Source: Metallumcola ferriviriculae
GTDB taxonomy: Bacteria > Bacillota > JADQBR01
DNA length: 64,000 nucleotides
Direction of reading: 5' to 3'
Assembly: GCF_035573695.1 (NCBI RefSeq)
Contig: NZ_CP121694.1
Coordinates: 2,208,501 to 2,272,500 of the forward strand
In this document: positions 29,212 to 36,849 of the stretch, piece by piece
Layout of the letters: every line of letters starts with the position of its first letter
How positions within the stretch are numbered: position 1 is the stretch's first letter
The notes under the pieces: generated by a model
The model's database searches: none
Told to the model about the DNA's origin: nothing
Seen by the model: the letters and a program-made list of their open reading frames with translations, nothing else
Translations under genes and position numbers: made by a program

Positions 29212-29391
29212 ATTTTATTAGCCCCCACAAACGTCGGTTTGTTAATCGACAAAGACTAAGCGATAGCTATAGATACGGGCCTGGACCGGGATGCAGGGCG
29301 AAAAATAAAACGGGCCTTAAATGAAAAGGGACTGGGGTTGGCAGCGATCATCAATACTCATGCCCATGCAGATCATTTCGAATGTATTTAA
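29212..29391 (+). pseudogene. Remnant of a metallo-beta-lactamase-fold hydrolase
   Basis: One frame reads ILLAPTNVGLLIDKD, a TAA stop, then AIAIDTGLDRDAGRKIKRAL and AAIINTHAHADHFE before ending. This is the N-terminal strand pair and the metal motif THAHADH of an MBL-fold hydrolase, about 60 residues of the usual 250-300. It has an internal stop, no start codon with a ribosome site, and the rest is gone. Confidence 0.7.
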
Positions 29392-29425
29392 TAACGCAGG
29401 ACTTTAGTTGTCCTGCGTTATTTTA
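29390..29425. terminator. Bidirectional terminator between glnA region and lexA
   Basis: Thirteen-base stem AATAACGCAGGAC / GTCCTGCGTTATT (29390-29402 and 29410-29422) with A/T-rich ends on both sides; the - strand copy ends lexA. Confidence 0.85.
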
Positions 29426-30046
29426 GAATATAACCCGATATAGGCCGATCACTTTGCCTATTATCTGGACATCCCTAGATATAATCGGTGCTAGACTGTC
29501 ATTTTCCGGTTGTAATCTTATTGCAGAAGCCTCTTTGTAGAATGTCTTTACTGTTGCCTCTTCACCCAGCAACGCCACTACAATCTCTCCGTCACTGGCA
29601 GTCGATTGCGAACGCACAAGAATCTGGTCACCATCAAGAATTCCCGCATTAATCATACTGTCACCCCGCACCTTCAGCATGAATATATCCTCCCCTGGGT
29701 TTCCAATTAAATCCAGGGGAAGGGGATACCTGTCTTCTACGTTCTCAGAAGCAAGGATGGGTTCACCGGCCGTGATCTGACCGACAAGAGGGACTGTGGT
29801 CATTTCTTTTTTGGGCTGAAATTCATTATCCAACAGTTCAATAGCCCGGGGTTTTGAAGGATCCCGGCGAATATAGCCTGTTTGTTGTAGATAGGCAAGA
29901 TGACTGTGTACTGTAGAGCTGGAGCTTAGACCAACTGCCGCACCAATTTCGCGAACAGAAGGGGGATATCCCTTGGTAGAAATTTGCTGATAAATATAAT
30001 CCAGGATAGAAGCCTGTCTATTAGATAAGTTAGGGTACTTGCTCAA
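29423..30046 (-). CDS. lexA: SOS repressor LexA
   Basis: 207 residues; TTG start behind GGAGGTGTGA. N-terminal winged HTH (QASILDYIYQQISTKGYPP, PSVREIGAAVGLSSSSTVHSHL), then the self-cleavage site ITAGEP (Ala-Gly), catalytic Ser in RGDSMINAGI and catalytic Lys in ATVKTF. RecA filaments trigger self-cleavage after DNA damage. LexA-box-like sites lie in the divergent promoter region shared with the yneA-like gene. Confidence 0.97.
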   Translation of the reverse strand: MSKYPNLSNRQASILDYIYQQISTKGYPPSVREIGAAVGLSSSSTVHSHLAYLQQTGYIRRDPSKPRAIELLDNEFQPKKEMTTVPLVGQITAGEPILASENVEDRYPLPLDLIGNPGEDIFMLKVRGDSMINAGILDGDQILVRSQSTASDGEIVVALLGEEATVKTFYKEASAIRLQPENDSLAPIISRDVQIIGKVIGLYRVIF

Positions 30047-30106
30047 TTATCACACCTCCGAGGATAAATATGGAATTTATTTTAGTATAGCAAACAATTG
30101 CAAATA

Positions 30107-30195
30107 TCGCAAACAAATGTTCGAATTATTTTCCAAAATCTATTGACCGGAACGCATGTTCGTGATAATATTTGTATGAAAGAACACATGTTTGC
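30107..30195. promoter_or_regulatory. SOS operator region: three LexA-like boxes and a promoter
   Basis: LexA boxes of the Bacillus type (GAAC-N4-GTTC): GGAACGCATGTTCG at 30150-30163 matches fully, and two half-conserved sites lie at about 30110-30123 (CAAACAAATGTTCG) and 30181-30194 (AGAACACATGTTTG). The central box fills the spacer of a near-consensus promoter, TTGACC 30144-30149 and TAATAT 30167-30172 with exactly 17 bases between. LexA bound there would block RNA polymerase for the yneA-like gene. Confidence 0.85.
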
Positions 30196-30213
30196 ATAGG
30201 AGGTTATAAACGA

Positions 30214-30525
30214 ATGACGCAACCCTATCTTGTAATTGGTGATAAAAAGAGGAAGGCAGGCAGAATTCGATTTATTTTACTAATATTATGTGTCACTATA
30301 GTAATGTGGTTACTTGGTGCAAGTTTTTTCGACCAGAATGCGGTTGGCAGTGATCAAGAAATGGTGCAAATAGTGGTAGAGGAAGGGGATAGTCTGTGGT
30401 CCATCTGTAAAGAATTACAAATGGAAGGCGATATCCGACGAATGATCTATCAGATAAAAATTATTAATAATTTGGAACAAAGTACTATTTACCCTGGACA
30501 GGTTTTATTGGTGCCAGTCCATTAG
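30214..30525 (+). CDS. yneA: YneA-like SOS cell-division suppressor (LysM protein)
   Basis: 103 residues from ATG 30214 (GGAGGTTATAAACGA upstream). One membrane segment near residues 20-40 (FILLILCVTIVMWLLGASFF), then an external LysM domain (IVVEEGDSLWSICKEL, NLEQSTIYPGQVLLVPV). Divergent to lexA under a promoter with a LexA box, exactly as yneA in Bacillus, where it delays septation during DNA damage. Homology is by architecture and position; sequence is too short for certainty. Confidence 0.85.
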   Translation: MTQPYLVIGDKKRKAGRIRFILLILCVTIVMWLLGASFFDQNAVGSDQEMVQIVVEEGDSLWSICKELQMEGDIRRMIYQIKIINNLEQSTIYPGQVLLVPVH

Positions 30526-30542
30526 ATTAATAGAAACGCCAC

Positions 30543-30580
30543 ACTCTCTGATATTATGTTAACTATCAGGGAGTTTTCTT
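30543..30580 (+). terminator. Intrinsic terminator after yneA-like gene
   Basis: Eleven-pair stem ACTCTCTGATA / TATCAGGGAGT (one G-T pair), then TTTCTTATG. Confidence 0.8.
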
Positions 30581-31662
30581 ATGTCTATTTCTACTTTCTA
30601 TTAACTATTCACCAATATTACGATTTATCCATTACACTATGGTATTGAATAACAGCAATGCAAACATAGCCTTAGTTCCAACAAGATTCAGGAAATATTA
30701 AATAACAATGTAACGGAAGGGATATATCAGTTAGGCAGTAAGAAATTTTTCAAATTAGAAACTTTACGCAATAGCAGCGAATTGACATAAAATCAAATAA
30801 TAGTTGTTTGAATAGATTTACTGCTTCCTATAATATTAATTATGTAAACTAGAAAAGGAAAATTTTAGATAGAAGTCTTAATAGCGAACAAATCAACAGC
30901 AAACCGGTCAACCCGCCAATTCTCCTTGGTTGATTCAACATCTCTAATCATTACTTGCCAACTCCTCAAAATCGTCGTCAAGTTTCTTAATGCCCACACC
31001 TTCCAAGACCGACTTTACCAGGGCAACTTTCCTCGGACCCCAGTTGGTTAACACTACAGCCAGATCATTTTATTTCCCATGAAATCCGCTTTTTTACGAA
31101 GCCGCAGAATCTGTTTTAAGGCCCCTTAAATTTCGCCCAGGGGTGTTTGTACGTATGCAATATAGTCCCAAAACTCTCAGCGCCGTTTGGGGCCTTTGGG
31201 AAACTTTGTATTAGTGACTAAACCTGTTAAAACTAGGTTTAACTTTGTATTTACCGTAATTATATGACCATTAAAGTTGGACGGTAACCCAAATAAAAAA
31301 TCTTTAGAACTAATTCAGAAATGAGTGATTATGTCTTGGTACCAGCAAGTCAAAAGGGCGACCCAATTTTTAGTTGCACAAATCTTAAAATGTCAGCGAA
31401 AATTTATTTCGCTGTTTCATTACGAAACAGAGCCCTATTTTTCTCTTGAATAAAGTGAAATATTTCACATATTGTTTGTGAATGGCCAATGGTTACTTGC
31501 TTTTTCATGGAGGTTAATAGTCTGTTTCTAATCACATTCCACAATCGCTTTAAAGAAACTCAAACATTCCTCCCCTCCCCTTTAACTTGAACTAGGTTAT
31601 ATGCAGGTCTAGTTTTGTGGATATGGGAAATGCTAGAATTTGCCTTGTAACGCTAGAACCAG
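30581..31662. other. 1.1 kb without an intact gene
   Basis: A/T-rich DNA with stops in all frames. It holds a frameshifted coding remnant (30944-31135, - strand), a hairpin CTGTTTC/GAAACAG near 31412-31430 and a perfect 14-base palindrome GTGAAATATTTCAC at 31455-31468 that could be an operator. Otherwise I see nothing. It marks the start of the accessory region. Confidence 0.5.
30944..31135 (-). pseudogene. Frameshifted remnant of an unknown small protein
   Basis: On the - strand one frame reads LKQILRLRKKADFMGNK and, after a one-base shift near 31068, DLAVVLTNWGPRKVALVKSV, EGVGIKKLDDDFEELASND and stop. The composition is protein-like across the shift, so a real gene probably decayed here. 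I cannot name the family. Confidence 0.3.
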
Positions 31663-31947
31663 TTACTCTTTATTCTCATTAAAAAGCCAACCCGGAACTT
31701 CTACATGAGGATTGAGAAGCTGAGCAATTTCATATTCTTCGCCTTCAATCAAGTTTATAATTCTTTCTATTAGGCCTGAATCAATTTTATAAACAGACAG
31801 GGCTGTATAGCAAAGTTTGTAACCAAGTTCTCTCTTTCCTTGCTGGACAAAATAGCACCCACAAGCAAAAAGATCCCCAATGGCAACAGGCAATGGTCCA
31901 TACTCCGTTTTCCCTGGTCGGTGACAGGGGGACGGGATTATCGTCAC
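31663..31947 (-). CDS. Hypothetical protein, probably truncated by a REP-like element
   Basis: 94 residues. The N-terminal 12-15 residues (IIPSPCHRPGK) are encoded by one arm of the REP-like repeat at 31920-32030, so the natural start has probably been lost. The remainder (GDLFACGCYFVQQGKRELGY, then ERIINLIEGEEYEIAQLLNP) looks like part of a soluble helical protein. No recognised motif. Confidence 0.4.
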   Translation of the reverse strand: MTIIPSPCHRPGKTEYGPLPVAIGDLFACGCYFVQQGKRELGYKLCYTALSVYKIDSGLIERIINLIEGEEYEIAQLLNPHVEVPGWLFNENKE

Positions 31948-32030
31948 ACTATGATCTTTGGATTATCCACCCCTGGGGTACTTTGTACTATAGGGGTCCT
32001 GTGTGTCAACATCCCCGTCCCTCTGTCATC
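31920..32030. repeat. REP-like imperfect inverted repeat
   Basis: Left arm GTGACAGGGGGACGGGAT (from 31921) and right arm ATCCCCGTCCCTCTGTCAT (from 32011) are imperfect inverted copies, about 16 of 18 matching. The middle holds another self-complementary stretch (GTACTTTGTAC). Sequences with GGGGACGG/CCGTCCCC arms are typical of REP elements spread by RAYT (Y1) transposases in clostridia. No transposase gene is present. Confidence 0.55.
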
Positions 32031-32038
32031 TGCATGTC

Positions 32039-32887
32039 TTATATATGGTGGTTTAAAACCAATCCTTCCTGGATTCCATTTGGATAAAGATAAATACGTC
32101 GACGCCTATCAAACATAGGATTTGCATTGTGGATAATACTATGGTGATTCGGGCAGGTAATAAGCTGATTATCAGAATCATTATTCAGGCTATGTATAAA
32201 ATAATCGATGTGATGTGCCTCTACTACATTCGAGTCATACTTCTTACCAACATCTGTTCCACAAATTTGACACCGGTAGTCATAAAGTAATTTAAGATTA
32301 TCGCCTATCTTTCGATTAAGCTTGCGAATCTTAACTAAACGTTCCGTTTCAAAGATAGCGGGCTCGCCATCAATCACATCATAATTAAAGTTCGCTTCTA
32401 ATACTCGCTCCTGCTTATTTTTAATGATCTCTTTTAAAATAGAAATATCCTCTGCGACAATTGCTTCAAGCAGATATGTATCCTGATATTCTGTGGTATA
32501 AATAGCTATATATTCTTTACAATCCTCCGGCAAACGGATCATGGTTCTGTCACCCTTTTCCCGGAGTTTTCTTTTATCAGAAATGTATTTAAAACTATTT
32601 ATGAAATAAGTCTTCAATGCATTTGACAGTTCTCCATTCGGAGAATACCTTATTTGCAATGTATCTTTTTTTCGGTTATGTCTTTCAGCAAAATTGACAT
32701 TTGTTATCTTAGCTTGGTAACTCCTTCCATCTAGAATCATCGTGATACTTTTCGATTCGCCTCTGGACAAAAATTGGCCCATATTACGACCAAACACAAC
32801 CTGATTGTTAAGTGGCAAAGTAAGACCTTCATTTAAAAGTGACCAATCAACTTCTTTTTTATATACATAATTTTCTTCTGTTTCCAC
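32039..32887 (-). CDS. HNH endonuclease
   Basis: 282 residues; GTG start with AGAGGTGAAG upstream. The C-terminal 90 residues form an HNH nuclease: CQICGTDVG (zinc Cys pair), VEAHHIDYF (catalytic His), LITCPNHHSIIHN (second Cys and final His). The N-terminal 190 residues form an unrecognised domain with many beta-like segments, possibly for DNA recognition. No methylase is next to it, so a modification-dependent (McrA-like) enzyme or a solitary defence nuclease is possible. Located in the accessory region. Confidence 0.75.
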   Translation of the reverse strand: METEENYVYKKEVDWSLLNEGLTLPLNNQVVFGRNMGQFLSRGESKSITMILDGRSYQAKITNVNFAERHNRKKDTLQIRYSPNGELSNALKTYFINSFKYISDKRKLREKGDRTMIRLPEDCKEYIAIYTTEYQDTYLLEAIVAEDISILKEIIKNKQERVLEANFNYDVIDGEPAIFETERLVKIRKLNRKIGDNLKLLYDYRCQICGTDVGKKYDSNVVEAHHIDYFIHSLNNDSDNQLITCPNHHSIIHNANPMFDRRRRIYLYPNGIQEGLVLNHHI

Positions 32888-33405
32888 TCATCTTCACCTC
32901 TTGCATCGTACATCACAGTTTAATTAGCTTTAAGGTCGATTACTCAACGATATTTTAATATGGAATCTGTACGTTTGCTAATTGAGTGTAAGCCGTCTCC
33001 CCGACACCACTGCATAATTACAATAGCCCTACATACGGTTGTCCGAACAGTCCGAGCTAGGAAGAAAAGGTAAAACTTATGCTATTTTGGGCCCCTTTTA
33101 AAGTTCGCATATTTACAATTTCGACTTCCTTCCACATTTTCCTTTTTTTGCCTGAATACTGCACATTACCAAATTAGACAGCGAAAAACAAAGCCTCGTT
33201 ATTGTTCCCAACATACAAAGAAACAGCTTAGCAGCCATATGGCAACCACGCTGTTCCTGCTAGTCCATGTTACATAGTTACATAACTATCGCTCATTTTG
33301 TCCTATTACTACATAGTTCCTGCATGTCCTCTTTCAATATAACTGCATACTATGATGAATTGCTTCGCACTATCTGTCGCTAGCTTCAGTAGTAATTACA
33401 CTCTT
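32888..33405. other. 0.5 kb intergenic stretch
   Basis: No open frame with a plausible protein and no clear repeat or hairpin seen. It probably contains the HNH promoter at the left and decayed sequence beyond. Confidence 0.4.
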
Positions 33406-34010
33406 TTAAGATTTCAACATACCTTTATTTACTGCTTCCCACAAGTAAAGAGAAGCTACTGTTCTATACGGCTTCCATACCTCGCCCATTTCTTGCATTG
33501 TTTCTTTACTGGGCTGCTCCGGGAGATCGTAGAGCCATTGAGCCGCTCTTTTAAGACCAACGTCATCTGCTGAGAAAATATCATGAACATTTCTGCTGAC
33601 CATCTGCCTATCCCCTTAATCTTTGTCAACAACTCCAATACTTCTTTATCGGACAGGTCGTGCATGCTCTCTAAATTTAATTTATCACTTAGAACAGTAT
33701 CTGATAGGTACTTTGCATACGAAATCTTTTGCCTGGATAACCCCATTGACCTTAATTTATCGTCTGGTGCAGCTATAATCTGCTCCGGTGAAACTTCATC
33801 TAGATCCCTTTCAATTCGCCTCCAAATAGTTGTGGCAGCTTTAATTGATAGCTGCTGGCCAATAATAATTCGTATTAGGGACTGGAACAAATCTGTTCTT
33901 AAGTTCAAAGTACAATTTCCAATTCTGTCTATTAAGTATGCCATTTTGTGTTCTGAATCTTTAATATGATTTAATTCAATGCCGTTGTCTGTAAATACCT
34001 GGGTACCCAT
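33406..34010 (-). pseudogene. alkA: Broken DNA-3-methyladenine glycosylase (AlkA/HhH-GPD)
   Basis: Frame 1 (34010 to about 33578) starts MGTQVFTDNGIELNHIK and carries IIGQQLSIKAATTIWRRI and the HhH motif IKGIGRWSAEMFMIFS. The expected continuation, with the catalytic Asp (ADDVGLKRAAQWLYDLPE, then EVWKPYRTVASLYLWEAVNKG), is in another frame ending at 33406. Next to FS, family members have about eight more residues (LGRPDVLP-like), so an out-of-frame deletion of about 20-25 bases occurred. A partial copy of this gene is found at 44572-44834. Probably non-functional. Confidence 0.75.
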
Positions 34011-34013
34011 GAC

Positions 34014-34082
34014 TTACACCTCTTTAATACAACAAAAGTATAATTTCATTATACCTGCTACTACAGATTTCTAAAGAGGTAT
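34014..34082. repeat. Short element with terminal inverted repeats upstream of the broken alkA
   Basis: ACCTCTTTA at 34017 and TAAAGAGGT ending near 34081 are inverted copies about 65 bases apart; between them lies a TATAAT-like box. The same unit recurs at 44771-44834. It may be the alkA promoter with an operator, or a MITE-like unit. Confidence 0.45.
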
Positions 34083-34099
34083 TTATTTCATTTCCGCTT

Positions 34100-34597
34100 T
34101 TAGAATCCAAAGTGATAGCTGCCCAACCAGTGCACCTCTCCCCCTGCTTTGTAAATTGTGGCAAGTAGCAGTATCGAAAATGCCCACGGAAATATTCCTA
34201 ATAAAGTTAACACCGCGTACCGTACCGGGTTTACTTTACTCATTCCTGCAACATAGGAAATATAATTACCAATGCCAAAAGGGCGGCTCAAACAAATGCT
34301 GAGCTCCCCATAGCGTACAAACCATAGCTGCACCTTGCGTATTTTTGAAAACATGTAATCCGGGATTTTAGCTTGGAATTTTAAACCTACTAGATAGGGA
34401 ATAAAACTTGCCGCACAGTACGCCAAGCTCATACCCAAAGCTACGGCTAATAACTGTAATAAGCCGTCATCCAGGAAGTTGCCAAGAGTCAGCACTACAG
34501 CTAACCCCGGAAAAGGAATTGAGGAACCTTCAAGGAGCATTGACATATAGAGTCCAAAAATACCATAATCATTCAGGGTCTCGATTATTTGCACCAT
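34100..34597 (-). CDS. DedA/VTT-domain membrane protein
   Basis: 165 residues; ATG after GGTGATAAGTA. Motifs of the SNARE-associated/DedA family: GLYMSMLLEGSSIPFPG near the N-terminus (the E-G-x-x-x-P-x-P-G core) and SRPFGIGNYISYVAGMS, with four or five membrane segments. DedA proteins act in membrane lipid (undecaprenyl phosphate) transport and homeostasis. Slightly shorter than the usual 190-210 residues but with an intact core. Confidence 0.8.
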   Translation of the reverse strand: MVQIIETLNDYGIFGLYMSMLLEGSSIPFPGLAVVLTLGNFLDDGLLQLLAVALGMSLAYCAASFIPYLVGLKFQAKIPDYMFSKIRKVQLWFVRYGELSICLSRPFGIGNYISYVAGMSKVNPVRYAVLTLLGIFPWAFSILLLATIYKAGGEVHWLGSYHFGF

Positions 34598-35528
34598 TAC
34601 TTATCACCTTTACTAACTTACAGTTGAACTTCTTTCCGTTGCTTCCCTTCCCATTTACATCAGCCTATTATAGAATCATACAGATTTCAAGCAAGACAAA
34701 AGAAACGTCCCCGCGTCTTCCGGCCAAAACTGAGTAAACCCAAAAAACGTACACTGGCTTCGGCAGATGAAGAGTACCGCAATTTGCTGATCCAGATGAA
34801 TTTTAAAAGAAATTGATTTTGCAATCCATAAAGTTGGCAAAGACAAGGAGCACCAAAGGAGCATAGGAGAGGACTGTCTGTTTCCGCCATGGGACGGCTG
34901 GTTTTCCTGTATCCAAATATCGATGAAAGGAAGTCCTCATTCTTCCCTCAAAGACCAACAGGCAAGAAGGCCGCAACATCATGATCATTATCCATATTTT
35001 TTTAAAAATTCGTTTTCAGATTATGGAATTATATGGGTTCGTGAATTCGCCGTGAACCATGAACCATGGGGTACAAGCCGATTTATCTGTTCGTTACTGG
35101 CACTCTATAGAAGCTGCATGTTACATTTTCATAAATACACTCGTTATCCGGCACTCAAATGTTTAATGTCAATGGCAAGTTTGCTAATATTGTTGTCTGG
35201 CAACATGAGCCACTGTGTGCCGCTGTGTCGCGTTTTAGCTGCCGCCATAGGGTAGTTTTACCTTCCACGAAGGTGAGGAGGAATTTGACGGCTTTGTGCC
35301 GGAAATCACCAGATAAATCATCCGGCAGTAAATAGTCCCTAACCATCCCATTTACAGGCTGAACCATGGGGTCACAGAGCTTCCCCGCTCCAACTCACAC
35401 CGCCCCGCAAAGCGGGTCGTGGAACGATTCTCTTCGGGGTCGGATTTCCGCTGCTGGGGTCGGAATAGGGGTTACGAACTGGGGAATTCAGCATTTGTCA
35501 AGGAGCATGCAGGAGTCATGTTTGATCC
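34598..35528. other. 0.9 kb decayed intergenic region with repeats
   Basis: Contains a REP-like scrap (AAACGTCCCCGCG at about 34704), a short + strand coding scrap near 34684-34818 (RPRVFRPKLSKPKKR), and the first copy of the ~300-bp GAACCATGGGGT repeat (35054-35372). No intact gene seen. Confidence 0.5.
35054..35372 (-). repeat. ~300-bp diverged repeat, copy 1 (after orphan tip module)
   Basis: Bounded by direct GAACCATGGGGT sequences at about 35061 and 35362. The inner part matches copy 2 at 37028-37338 in the same orientation. On the - strand both copies keep a related broken frame (FVEGKTTLWRQLKRDT here; FVEGANTFWRLLKRYT in copy 2), so each is a decayed coding unit. It lies downstream of a putative immunity gene. 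Confidence 0.6.
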
Positions 35529-35540
35529 CTATAGATTTTT
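35488..35540 (-). repeat. Short repeat at immunity gene 3' end, copy 1
   Basis: CATTTGTCAAGGAGCAT and following CCCTATAG at 35490-35530 recur as CATTTGTCAAGGAACAT and CCCTATAT at 37543-37590. Each copy lies just beyond a putative immunity gene. Confidence 0.5.
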
Positions 35541-35798
35541 ATGCTTTTCTTTAATAATCTTAAGCAAGTATTCACTTTTCTTAGCCATTGTTTTCTCATC
35601 ATAGAGATATTCTCCACCACTAGGTCTATATGAAGCAAAGTAAGTTGCATAATCTTGAATCTCATCATTATCCGAAAATAGTCTGTCAAGTGCGACTTCT
35701 ATTTCTCCAGCAATAGTCAAAGTACGGTCTTTTCCAGAAATAAAATCTTCGAGTTTGTTTACAAGAATTTCAATCTCATTATTATCCAAAAGTATCAT
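35529..35798 (-). CDS. Putative immunity protein of the orphan toxin tip
   Basis: 89 residues; ATG overlapping AGGAGG, eight bases after the stop of the orphan tip. Acidic, helical, no membrane segment or signal (MILLDNNEIEILVNKLEDF; EIEVALDRLFSDNDEIQDY). I do not recognise the family; the immunity role is inferred from position directly behind a toxin tip, the standard polymorphic-toxin order, and from its small acidic character. Confidence 0.65.
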   Translation of the reverse strand: MILLDNNEIEILVNKLEDFISGKDRTLTIAGEIEVALDRLFSDNDEIQDYATYFASYRPSGGEYLYDEKTMAKKSEYLLKIIKEKHKNL

Positions 35799-35805
35799 CC
35801 TCCTG

Positions 35806-36849
35806 TTATTTCGGATTTATTATAGTTATTATACGTTTTCCTGTGGCAGTATCTACAACAACTTCTTTAATACTTGAACTAGCATTCCTAAGTGTTATAG
35901 TATCTCCTAAAGGATGTTGGCTAATTTTTCTGATATCAGTAACAGTATCAAGAAAATTATCTATATCAGTCATTGATGTCGGTACACGGCCTTTAGGAGG
36001 ATTAACCATTCTTTCCGCAGCGTGTGCAGTTATCGTCCTGCCTCCAGGTGTGATATTTGTTGGACTATTAAGTATCTGTCTTGCTGCAAAGTCCCCATCA
36101 TATAATGCTGGAAGATTTTTATTAATAGTACTCCCCGCACCCTTACCAAACATCCTGCCAACAGTCTCGGTAACATCATCATATAATCTTCCGCCAATTT
36201 TCTTTACTCCAGATAATAGTTTACTTCCGACATTTGTCGTTAATTTCTTTGCTACAAACCCGCCTGCAAGAGGTAATCCAACTGGGCCGGTGCTTTGTAT
36301 TAATGCTAATTCACCATCTGTAGGCTTAATCCATTTATCATAGAAATCAGCAACGCCCTGATAAAGGCCTCTCCTATTCTCCTCTGCTTCTTTTGCGGTT
36401 ATCCCAGATAAGTATTGGCCTGTGCTTTGATAGCTGGAAATTGAAATTTGGCGGCTTGAAACTGCTTGGATCTGGGGCTGTGCCGGTGCCTCGCTGTTAA
36501 ACCCCTGATGCTCCTCTTCCGGTGTCGGTGGAGGCGGGCTGTAATCATCATCGTCGCTGCTTCCTCCGCTACCTCCTCCAGAGTCATCGTCATCATAGTT
36601 ATGCTCCTCATCTATGTTAACATCACTATCGTCATATTCATCATGTACTTCATCTACATCATCTTCCCACTCGTCCGCTTCTTCCTCATCATCATAAACA
36701 ATTGTTACGTCGTCGCCGTCTACTATTACATCGAAATGTCCGGTGGGGTCTATCCGGTTTATCGGGTTATTACCTACATAGGCGTAGGTATGTTGTGTCC
36801 TTGGCTTTGCTATGTTTCCTTTATAGGTATCGGGTTGGATAAACCGGCC
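35806..36849 (-). CDS. Orphan Rhs C-terminal tip with HAAERM (RNase-like) toxin domain
   Basis: The first ~235 codons (36849 to about 36140) repeat the end of the intact rhs (38328-39037, offset 2188, nearly no gaps): RHS core end GNNPINRIDPTG, Asp-rich linker and pre-toxin region. Then the sequence switches to a new 100-residue toxin (AARQILNSPTNITPGGRTIT, HAAERMVNPPKG, KRIITIINPK). The H-AERM start and small alpha/beta size resemble BECR/DUF4258-type RNase toxins. There is no start codon or ribosome site at the left edge, and one base is missing at the border, so it is silent until recombined with rhs. The frame is open throughout; the first start codon is at 36153. Confidence 0.7.
   Translation of the reverse strand, partial: GRFIQPDTYKGNIAKPRTQHTYAYVGNNPINRIDPTGHFDVIVDGDDVTIVYDDEEEADEWEDDVDEVHDEYDDSDVNIDEEHNYDDDDSGGGSGGSSDDDDYSPPPPTPEEEHQGFNSEAPAQPQIQAVSSRQISISSYQSTGQYLSGITAKEAEENRRGLYQGVADFYDKWIKPTDGELALIQSTGPVGLPLAGGFVAKKLTTNVGSKLLSGVKKIGGRLYDDVTETVGRMFGKGAGSTINKNLPALYDGDFAARQILNSPTNITPGGRTITAHAAERMVNPPKGRVPTSMTDIDNFLDTVTDIRKISQHPLGDTITLRNASSSIKEVVVDTATGKRIITIINPK
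36140..36849 (-). repeat. 710-bp direct repeat of rhs 3' end, copy in orphan tip
   Basis: Matches 38328-39037 at a constant offset of 2188 with only scattered substitutions, in the same orientation. It gives the length of perfect-enough homology needed to swap toxin tips by recombination. Confidence 0.9.

Noticed and set aside
29212-29391. MBL-fold reading frame as a recoded gene.
   Set aside because: The internal stop is TAA, which is not recoded to Sec or Pyl, and the gene is truncated to about 60 residues.
31840-32118. 92-codon + strand ORF.
   Set aside because: It runs through the REP-like inverted repeat and the antisense of the HNH gene; no ribosome site.
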